Assembly (NCBI GenBank): GCA_015680685.1
Contig: MNCI01019108.1
Location: 658,792 to 722,791, forward strand
Origin: Gnetum montanum
Lineage: Eukaryota; Streptophyta; Gnetopsida; Gnetales; Gnetaceae
Direction: 5' to 3'
Length of the DNA: 64,000 nt
The position numbers were made by a program, and so were the translations under genes. Below are positions 56,431-64,000 of the stretch, piece by piece; the first letter of the stretch is position 1, and every line of letters starts with the position of its first letter. The notes beneath the pieces are model-generated. The model saw only the letters and a program-made list of their open reading frames with translations. It was not told the origin of the DNA and searched no databases.

Positions 56431-58318
56431 CCACCTATGCTAACCGTTCTAGGCCCTCAAATCTTTTTGAATTTTTGTTTTACACATTCTTTCAACTTTT
56501 CTTATTTTTGTTTTACACCATCATTCATGTTTTTACTGTTTCTTTGTTTGCTTGATTTACTTTTATTCATCATCCAATAAGTGCTCATGATGGTGGATTG
56601 AATTATATCATATTGATTGCTAAAGTTTCGTTTTTACCTTTGAATTATGATGTTGATATTAAGGTATGGTTATTTTGGTAAAATAGGCAGTGAGTCCACG
56701 CTGTCCACTCATCCATACAACTCTATGGTCTCCTTTAGCTTGGAACTATACAGTCCCTCTTTTTCTAAGTAAACTTTTAATGAATTGGTGGCTGGGTACT
56801 TTTCAAACCAAGGAAAGACTTAAAGGATGAAAAGGGTGTGACTTCAAGGGGATTCGATGCATTTGTGTTGGCCATTCTCTTGGGTGCTTGGATGCTTTTT
56901 CTTAGGTTTTCTGCCATTCTAACATTGTTCAAAAATTGGGAAGCTAAGTGAATAAAAATAAGTCTTTGCATGGTGTGGTTCTCACAAAAAAAAAACATGG
57001 GAATTCAAAGCACATCCCTTAGACAAAATAAAAGGGCTACAAGAACTGGTTATGAAACTGGAAAGACATGTTACTCATGCCTAAAGGCTCCCTCTAACTA
57101 AGGTCCTTTCTCACTTCCTGCTTCTCCATCTCGCTCTCCTCGAGATGGTGGTCACTCTTTGTGAAGGCATTCTTGTTGCTTCAAGTAGATGGATTGGTCA
57201 AGTGTGTTGATGTGAGGTCACTAGATGTTGTTTGTTTGAGTCTAGATTTGGGATGAGTTCTACTTAGTCACATTAACCATAAAATGCATAAGGGACTTTA
57301 CACAACCTTGTTCTTGGGATTCCATTCCATTCCCTCCTCTCCATCTTTCTTTCCATTTTCCAACTCATTGTCGATTTTATCATTCGTTCGTTCTGGGTCA
57401 ATGCATTATTTTTCTTTGGTGAATTCTTGTGGTTAAGTTTTTAACTCTTGCTTCCAAATGACATTCCTAGAGCGTACAAACTCTTTGGTTTGTGGGTTTG
57501 TTAGGGCATAAAAGGCATGAGCCTGCTTTTGGGAGGACCCACTGGCATTCCTTTTTGGTGCAATTGTTAACTTCTTTCCCTTAAACATTTCCTACAATCA
57601 ATCATTTCTTGGTTCATCCCCATCCATGACATCCATTTTATTGGCGTTGCCGTTGTTATGTTTTCCCATCTTTCTTGTTCCTCATATTTTTCCATCTTAT
57701 AGCTAATGGAGGTTCACTCTTAGTCATGGGGGCCCTGGCTCAAATTTTTCAATTTTTTCCATTTTACTAATTGTCTAACCCCTACACCTTGGGTAGTTTC
57801 CAGTGATAAATCTTCGAAGCAGTTTCTGCCATAAGCACAACTTAGCCAATGCACTTCATATCGAGGCTAGGTATCAACTGCATTGTGGATTATCTATCCT
57901 TGCTCATTTGTGACTGTGTTGTGTGTGTAGATGGTGATCATACAAACAATGGATTGGGCTTGGAGGAAGTACTCAGGATGGACCTGAATTGGAGTGTTTA
58001 CAAAAGGACCAAGTCTAGTGGCGTGGCTATGGATAAACAACGGAAGGCGCAATCTTGTCATTGGCAGCAACACGCTTCATCTTCTTTCTCTCTCTTTCTC
58101 TTCAAGTTGCCAAATAAGGCTTGGATGTCATTTATGTACAAGTGTTCACCACAATGGCCATGAACACTAATGTTGTAATATGCTTATTGATCTGTTCATT
58201 GGGCATGTTGAGTCTGTCATCCCATTCCACCGTTAGTTGTCAATTAGTCAATAATCCCATACCTTCCCAATATTTTGTAAGGAACTCGAGGACAAGTTTT
58301 CATTCAGTCATGGGGGTA
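56431..58318 (+). other. 3' non-coding region of element G
   Basis: A T-rich run (56460-56560), the block GGGTGTGACTTCAAGGGGAT (56838), AAAGACATGTTACTCATGCC (57063), the CNE (57455-57550), tract (ii) TTAGTCATGGGGGCC (57718-57733), an acceptor-like GTGTGTGTAG before ATGGTGATCATAC at about 57931, and polypurine tract CATTCAGTCATGGGGGTA (58301-58318). The small ORF of A/D is present but frameshifted. Confidence 0.7.
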
Positions 58319-59295
58319 TGATGAGTGTGGTTACTCTAATAATTAGAGTGGTTATTATTAGAGCAATTACTCTAATTATTGGAGTGTTTGCTATTAGAGT
58401 GGTTATTATTAGAGCAGTTACTCTAATTATTGGAGTGGTTATTATTAGAGCCGTTACTCTAATTATTAGAGTGGTTATTATTAAAACGATTATTCCCGAG
58501 TTACTCCGAGGCTTATAAATACAGTGCTCAGGCGCACAATAGGGAGTAATTCAGAAGAAGGGGTTAAGAAGAGGGAGTTTGGTAGTAGTCAAGTAGCGAA
58601 ACTCTTGTAGTCTATTTGGAAGTTAGAGTAGTTTCCAAGTGCCCGTAGCAGGAGGTCGAAATGTAGATGGATCTTTATTTAAGCATTGTGTACCTGAGCA
58701 CACCTTGTGTATGGTAATAAAGACGAGCTCTTCGATTCATCCTTGCAGCACTTGAGATTTGTTTTCTTACACATTTCTTTTATTTTATTTTCTTATGCAT
58801 TTATTTTATTCTATTTTATTTTATGCACTTTACATTTCTATTATTAGCGTAGCAATTCATTTTGATCAATTAAGCAAATCATTAAAATACACTTAGTATG
58901 ATCACTTCAAGCATGCGTGTAACATTTGGTAACCCAGTAACAACTAGTGTTTGGTCATCCTAGTAGTGTTGCACTTGTTCAGGATGTGTATGACAAGTGA
59001 GAACGGATAATGGTATTAGGATTAGTTAAAGCGTAGTTAATCAGTAGTTAAGTTAAATTAGTCACTTAGTTATCTCTCTCTTTCCCTATTAGCATAGGAC
59101 ATAAAAACATAAAAGCTATAAAAATCATATGCCTCAAGCTTACTTAACCATGCAATCGTGACATACAGGTAAGCTTGGGAAGACAACGATCAACCAACCC
59201 ATCCTTGTTCTACAAGGACGCATAAGCACTACCAGACCTTGTGTGAAACGCTCGTATTTGTATGGTTGAGCGTAGGGGTACCTTGCCGCTCATCA
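58319..59295 (+). repeat. 3' LTR of element G
   Basis: 977 bp, TGATGAG to CTCATCA. U3 differs from all other members: in place of the GATATC palindromes it has the CTCTAAT/ATTAGAG array. TATA box CTTATAAATA at 58512-58521. The U5 part has CAG|GTAAGC at about 59165-59175, the best match to a splice donor at the conserved LTR position. Confidence 0.9.
58325..58500 (+). repeat. U3 tandem array of CTCTAAT-ATTAGAG palindromes
   Basis: About five to six imperfect units of roughly 33 bp, each with ACTCTAATTATTGGAGTGGT or a close form followed by TATTATTAGAGC. The core CTCTAATAATTAGAG is a near palindrome. It ends about 12 bp before the TATA box. Confidence 0.88.
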
Positions 59296-59763
59296 ATTAG
59301 TAAAGTGGAATGAGTACAACTGGTTTCAAGTGTTTAAGTGTAATCATTTGGTAATCCCACTAGTGTTATTACTTGGTTCACCCAGTAGCATAATGCTTGG
59401 TAACCCAGTAACGGTTACATGAAACCAAGACGTGTACGGTAAGCCAAGCCTAGATGCTCATCACTCAAGGCTAGAGTAGATTTACATTACCATCATTACT
59501 TAGATTTAGGATTAAATTTTATTCTCAGTTATGTTTATCTTTATGAGTAATTAGTGCCTAACAACATCAAGTATCATATGCCTCACTTTGGACTAAACCA
59601 TATGTGACAAAGCTACCACTAGTCCAAGTGGAAAGACAATGTCCTACGATTAATGCTTAACAATCTAGATGCCACAACTAGTCCCATCCACAGAATTCGA
59701 CTATATCGTGCATGAACTCTTGTGATTCGTATGGTTGAATGTGGGGGTACATGTCGCTCATTA
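59296..59763 (+). repeat. 3' LTR of element E, right piece
   Basis: Matches 33265-33730 of the 5' LTR (ATTAGTAAAGTGGAAT onwards) and ends CTCATTA, a one-base change from CTCATCA. Confidence 0.9.
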
Positions 59764-59768
59764 GATAT
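59764..59768. repeat. Right target duplication of element E (GATAT)
   Basis: Exact copy of 32872-32876. Confidence 0.88.
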
Positions 59769-60760
59769 GTACCCCCAAGGGTTTCTCTAGTGTTTGAGTG
59801 GCTAATGCTTGGTAGGAATGTCCATAGCTTCCCTAATGTTGATCATGTTTCGAGTGGCTAATAGGAATTCTTTGTAGACTTTAGGTACATGAGCTTTGTT
59901 GTAGTGATGATCCATTCAATGCTCATGATACTCTCTTTTTTCATGCTTGATTCTTTCTCTTTGTTCATCATAATTATCTTCTTCTTCATCAATATGCCTT
60001 CTTTAATATGCATACCTCTCATGGTCTCTTCGTCTTTCTCTCCATCATGATCCCTTAGTCTTCATTCTCTCTTGCCAGAATCTATAGATGAGTATGTGAA
60101 AGAAGATGGAGTTGGAGAACGATGCTAGCTAGTTCTCCTCCTATGAATCCTTGATTCATCTCCTTTAGATTTAGTGGAGATCTTAGGCCTTGAGTTCCTC
60201 CTAAGTCTAAAGTCTTCCTTATCTATTTCAGTGGTTTTTGCAAGAGCTAAATGCAATTATAGGATGACTGGTGTTTGAGAATGAGACCCATGAGTTTTGA
60301 TAAAATTTGTCAGTTTGGAATATAACATCTTCTTTTTCTTTTAAGATAATTGTTTAAGATGTTTTCTTCCCCTTGTCATGTTCATGTCTTGCCTCTATAA
60401 TGACATCCCTTCTTGCTTGAGCCTTTGTTGGCTAGTATGGTATGGTCATATATTTGGTGATGTGATATCTTGCTTACACATGGCCAAGGTTTGACCTCAT
60501 AAGGATTGATTGAAGCATTGATGGTGTTGAATGTTGAGGTGGCCAGACAATGTTACCCTACAAATCTCTACATCTGAGTTATTCATCTTGGTAAAAGATA
60601 AAGGTAAAATTAGGATAATAAGAGCTAGTATAAGCAAAGGAAATCTTGGTTTGCATCGATGCACTTTATTCCTCTTCATTATAATCATTGTCATGACTTT
60701 CATTAAAATTAGTAGTAGGTGGAGATTTTTTCTTAATTGTAGAAGTAATGTTAAGTGTTT
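59769..60760 (-). pseudogene. Gag fragment of element F, N-terminal piece
   Basis: On the minus strand a Ser/Arg-rich region (about 60040-60200) matches the linker of E Gag, followed by EFLLATRNMINIREAMDIPTKH (D: EPLFATRSMLDIREAVRIPTRH). The reading then passes, after an internal deletion of the Gag core, to TLEKPLGVHI at the E insertion point. Many stops. The start codon is not certain. Confidence 0.75.
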
Positions 60761-60871
60761 TGACGCTTAAGTGTGTACTTGTAGAAAATTATTCTTAGTA
60801 TGAAAGATTTACTTTGTAACACTTGATACAACGAACTTTGTAAAATCAACTAACTAACAAACATTGACACA

Positions 60872-60889
60872 TCCTTGGCAATGACACTA
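60872..60889 (-). other. Primer-binding site of element F
   Basis: Minus strand TAGTGTCATTGCCAAGGA, one base from the LTR; a decayed tRNA-Asp type site. Confidence 0.72.
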
Positions 60890-60890
60890 A

Positions 60891-61717
60891 TGATGAGTGG
60901 TTGGGTATTCTAACACTTAACCATACAAGTCACAAGTGTTCATGTGTGACTTGAGTGTAATCCATGGATGAATAATGTAAGTACAATAGTAGTTGATGTT
61001 AAGTTCATGATCATTATCTTCACACTTCGAGTTAGGAACATGCAAGTTGTATGGTTTAACTCTTAGTGAGGCACATAATATGATGATGTTGTTTGGCTTA
61101 AAATAAGACTAAGTGCCAAAATGGTGAAAAGGAATCTAAGTACTAAATCTAAGTTTGATGGAAATATATAATCTATTCTATCCTCTCAATGATAAGTATC
61201 CATTTTTGGTTTGCTGTACATGTCTTGGGCTCATGTAACCATTACTGGGATTATGAAGTGATTTCACTACTTAGCTAATCAAGAGAAGTCACTATTGGGT
61301 TACCAAATAGTTACACTTTACGCTGGAAACCAATCGTACTTATTCCGCCTTACTAATTGACATTGGAAGGTAAAATGACTTAATAAAAGTAAATGATTAA
61401 AAGAAAGTAAATATTATAGAAAAGTTAAAATTATGCTAAGTGTATTGCTACAAAGATAAAAAACAATCTTGATCTTTATTCTTGATCAATTGTAGTTCAC
61501 CACACTACAAGCATTGACTCTAACTCTAACTTTAAGTTATGAAAACAAACTGCAAGAATTTCATTAAGGATTGGGCAAAAGTTATTGTTTTGATGCGACG
61601 TTGGGTTGGTATTTATAGGCATGACCATGGCCCACTACATCACATCTACAATGATGTATGCAGGGCTATGATATCGTATATACAATATCATAGTCCAAAA
61701 ACAAAAAGGTTTTATCA
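60891..61717 (-). repeat. 5' LTR of element F
   Basis: 827 bp, plus-strand ends TGATGAG and TTATCA; TATA box on the minus strand at 61610-61619; U3 GATATCGTATATACAATATC palindrome at about 61670-61690. It pairs with 9960-10827. Confidence 0.87.
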
Positions 61718-61870
61718 AGTGTATTGTTATTTTCTAGCAACAAGAGCACAACTATGACCTCGCTTCAAATGCCAAATACTAGATTCTCAAAGATGTCACT
61801 TTTTACCTACAATTTTATACAAAAAAGCTTTCAGTGAAAGATGAACAATTAATTATTTTCTATATTATTA
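61718..61870 (+). pseudogene. LINE pseudogene, 3' continuation after element F
   Basis: The bases after the LTR begin AGTGT (compare GGTGT at 9955-9959). Joined to the left side, the reading passes through a tryptophan-rich segment followed by FxQQEHNYDLA, which fits the tail after the zinc-binding RT domain. The assignment rests mainly on position and the near-matching duplication. Confidence 0.45.
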
Positions 61871-63100
61871 ATTTCTTTTTATTTTGAAGGCTCAAGGATA
61901 GGAAGCTTTTAGCTTTTGTTGCTATTTGTTCTTTATCTTTGATTGATGTATTCTTTTTTTCTTTAAAGAGAGTTTTCTCTTTTCTTTACAAGACATCCTT
62001 TAGTAAGAAGTGAAAACCCATGACGACACTTTTGAATAAAGGCAAGGCCTAATCCTTTTCCTACCCCAAAGGGAAGGTTTTTCAAGATTGGTTGTAAGGA
62101 TGAAAACCTAAAAAGGCATTCCCAAAAACAATGGGCTTTTTCTTTAGACTCTCTCTTCAATGATCTAATGTACATTGAAATTTTTTAATAATATTATTCA
62201 TTTTTGGGGTCTAATACTTCCCATTAACATTGAAAGAAAATGTTATTTAGTTATGAATATCTATTTAGGTGTATAACCTTACAATAAATATTGAAAAACC
62301 ATAAAAGAAAAATTAACTTTTTCTAGGTTGGTTTCTATGTAAATCATAAAAGAAAAATTGACTTTTTCTAGATATTGAAAGAAACATTATGATGAAGTAG
62401 CAACCTCCTTTAGAAATGTAAATTCATGTAATGCACTTTTTTTTTACCATTGCTATATCACTTGAGAAAAACACAAAAACAATGAAGTGTTATTTTAGTG
62501 GTGAAACTTTTGATTTTGTAACTCTAAGTTATGGATTCAATGTTGGTTGCCAAAATTGTGATAGAAAGCTTTACACTTTTTTTTTTTAAAATTAGAAAAC
62601 ACAAATTTATCTACTCTATTTTCATCATTGCTTTGTTACTTGAGCAAAACATAAAGTTAAGAACCATTACTAGTTATGTAATTGTTCAATGGATGAAACC
62701 TACGCTAAAAGACCACGTCTGTAGATGAGCGGATGAGCAAATCCTAGTCTTTTTTGCCGGTATCAAATGCACCGAGCATTGAACCCACTACAAATTTTCA
62801 GCAACAAGTACCTTAACCTTCACATGACTATTCAATGGATAAAACCTGAAATTTACCATTTCTCTCAATTTATAATGTCGTACACAACGCGATGTTACAT
62901 GATAGAAAACACGTTAACGAGTTACCGAAGTTCGGATCTTCATCAATGCTTACAGATTAATAACCAGCCAATTGGATATCTTGGAGAATTATGAGTTTTC
63001 CCGGATATGTTTTGCCCTAGTTTCCGATTTCTTAATGGAATTCAACTGCAGCTATTATCGCCCAGTATTGTTATTCTTATTCCTATGAAATTGTTTAGAA
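61871..63100. other. AT-rich intergenic stretch
   Basis: No coding frame, LTR end or RNA gene is recognised. It holds a local direct repeat at 62300-62372. Confidence 0.5.
62300..62372. repeat. Direct repeat of ~27 bp
   Basis: CATAAAAGAAAAATTAACTT and the same with TTGACTT, each followed by TTTCTAG, occur at about 62302 and 62346, 17 bp apart. A local duplication of unknown meaning. Confidence 0.7.
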
Positions 63101-63254
63101 TTGGCTCTTTACGGTCGAATCATTGGCAGCCAGGGTTAGGAAATGCAGCTGTAGCATTCTGTCAAGATACGGACATTCGTCCACCGCAAAAATCCCCGAT
63201 ATAAAGAAGAAGAAGAAAACACGACCAGGCAAATCTTCACAACCAATCAACGAC

Positions 63255-64000
63255 ATGGTTCCATCAATAGGGAGAGGCTCCTCCAAGAAAAAATTGATGT
63301 GGGGAATGCATCCGAAGAACACGTTTTTTAGATCCACTGAAGCGGGATTCAAGCCCTGTGTTTACCAGGGGAACCGAATTTTGGCTCTCTGCATGGATGC
63401 TGGAAAATGGCGAGATGTAGATCAGGTGTTTGGAAAAATGCCCGAACGAGATAGCATCACATGGAACACAATGATCAGTTGCTTTGCCGAGGCCGGCATG
63501 CTTGAAATGGCGGGCAGAGTTTTCCAAGAGATGCCGATTAGGGATTCTGGATCCTGGAATGCTCTGATTGGCGGATTTGCATAGCATGGAAGGTGCAGGG
63601 ATTCCTTGGATTTCTTTCGAGAAATGCTTCGGCACGGTTTCAATCCCAGTCATTACACATTTGGCAGCATTTTTACGGCCTGTGCAAGCATTAGGGCTTT
63701 GTCAGAGGGAATGCAGATTCATGGTTTTGCAGTGAAGTTGCTGCTCTGTTCAATTTTGTCTGTGGGCAGTGCCATTGTTGACATGTATGGAAAATGCGGT
63801 AGACATCAGGATGCAAGGTAAGTGTTTCACGATATTTCTGTGAAAAATACTGTGCTGTGATATCTGCCTCTGCTCATAACAGTAAAGGGAGGCTTGCATT
63901 TGAGCTTTCTCGAGAGATGATCACAGAGGGTGTGAGTTTCAATCAGTTCACTTATTCTAGTCTTCTCATGGCATGTGTTAGTCTTCTTTCAGTGAAAAAT
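63255..64000 (+). pseudogene. PPR protein (PLS class) pseudogene, 5' part, runs off window
   Basis: Pentatricopeptide-repeat proteins bind organellar RNA and act in editing, splicing or stability. From MVPSIGRGSS the frame shows repeats: CMDAGKWRDVDQVFGKMPER, DSITWNTMISCFAEAGMLEM, AGRVFQEMPIRDSGSWNALI, then HGFNPSHYTFGSIFTACASI and SVGSAIVDMYGKCGRHQDAR, and after a frameshift FNQFTYSSLLMACVSLL. The spacing is that of PLS-class plant proteins. An in-frame TAG at 63582-63584 (FA-stop-HGR), a TAA after DAR near 63820, a TGA near 63858 and a frameshift around 63860 break it. The upstream open part (from 63123, no ATG) is Lys-rich and may be decayed transit peptide. The rest lies beyond the window. 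Confidence 0.85.

Larger units (their letters stand above)
56109..59295 (+). mobile_element. Truncated LTR element G, A/D-related, with integrase end
   Basis: G lies inside the E 3' LTR. It starts abruptly in the integrase C-terminus, then has tract (i), a T-rich run, the conserved non-coding blocks, tract (ii), an acceptor-like site, a decayed small ORF, a polypurine tract and a complete 3' LTR. The 5' LTR, gag and most of pol are gone, together with about 170 bp of the E LTR, which suggests one deletion spanning the junction. Its non-coding region follows the A/D type, so G may show what the pol-bearing parent of A and D looked like. Confidence 0.82.
32877..59763 (+). mobile_element. LTR element E, gag plus ORF2 type, host of C and G
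   Basis: 5' LTR 32877-33730, primer site, gag without protease, non-coding region interrupted at 37206 by element C, internal region resuming at 53559, shortened ORF2, tract and a 3' LTR in two pieces (55854-56108 and 59296-59763) split by element G. The perfect GATAT target duplication and the restored F gag reading across it confirm the limits. Confidence 0.92.
9960..61717 (-). mobile_element. LTR element F: pol-bearing, antisense, host of the other insertions
   Basis: F reads right to left: 5' LTR (60891-61717), tRNA-Asp primer site (60872-60889), gag start (59769-60760), gag continuation (32751-32876), pol (about 16850-19860), non-coding region, ORF2 (10828-13153) and 3' LTR (9960-10827). 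It is split by element J with B, and by E with C, D and G. The gag pieces join in frame of homology across the E insertion. Near-matching flanks GGTGT and AGTGT support one insertion event spanning 51.8 kb. It is the only member with reverse transcriptase and integrase core here, so it represents the kind of element that could have mobilised the pol-less relatives. Confidence 0.78.

Noticed and set aside
56121-56555. 144-codon open frame overlapping the integrase end of G
   Set aside because: It is in a different frame from the recognisable integrase segment (56110-56377) and runs on into the T-rich tract.
58325-58500. CRISPR-like evenly spaced repeats
   Set aside because: The units are adjacent imperfect palindromes in an LTR U3 with no unique spacers, in a eukaryotic genome.
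32872-59768. F gag pieces as two unrelated elements
   Set aside because: The two minus-strand pieces join in the same homology frame (TLEKPLGVHI then QGRLSKM) once E and one GATAT copy are removed.
63264-63653. 129-codon open frame on the minus strand
   Set aside because: Antisense shadow of the PPR repeats.

Overview
The window is plant nuclear DNA made almost entirely of old, nested retrotransposons, with one broken nuclear pentatricopeptide-repeat (PPR) gene at the right end. The AT-rich background, the depth of nesting, the decay of most elements by point mutation and the near absence of host genes suggest a very large, slowly turning-over genome. A conifer or other gymnosperm is my best guess, but the sequence does not prove it.

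Six of the LTR elements (A, B, C, D, E, G) and the long antisense element F form one superfamily. They share LTRs that begin TGAT(G/A)A and end CTCATCA, 5-bp target duplications where these can be read, a primer-binding site matching the 3' end of tRNA-Asp, an Athila-like Ty3/gypsy Gag and a common non-coding architecture. They fall into three layouts: gag-pro with no pol (A, D; G is their relative and keeps the end of an integrase); gag plus a second large ORF here called ORF2 (B, C, E); and a fuller element with pol and ORF2 (F).

Layout by insertion order. A non-LTR (LINE) reverse transcriptase pseudogene occupies 6995-9959 and seems to resume at 61718. Element F (9960-61717, minus strand) was inserted into it. 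F was then split by a Tat/Ogre-type gag-pro element J (about 19861-32750), itself cut by element B (21117-27677, TSD AAAGT), and by element E (32877-59763, TSD GATAT), which landed in F gag. E holds element C (37207-53558, TSD CCATG), and C holds element D (38634-46284, minus strand, TSD GCTGA) inside its gag. A truncated element G (about 56109-59295) breaks the 3' LTR of E. Element A fills 1-6994 with its first ~170 bases outside the window. The PPR pseudogene lies at about 63255-64000.

The only long intact reading frame is the 1114-codon Gag-protease of D. The most interesting signal is architectural. Each complete family member carries three copies of a T/C-AGTCATGGGGG tract: one at the end of the gag/pro or pol frame, one before the 3' gene, and one as the polypurine tract at the 3' LTR. 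In the ORF2 group, a U3-like block of GATATC palindromes with a TATA box lies inside the element (clear in C, decayed in E and F). It is followed by a conserved GTAAGT donor and a TTGTAG acceptor that abuts the ORF2 start codon, so ORF2 may be expressed as a separate spliced transcript. All homology statements are from reading by eye; no database or alignment program was used.
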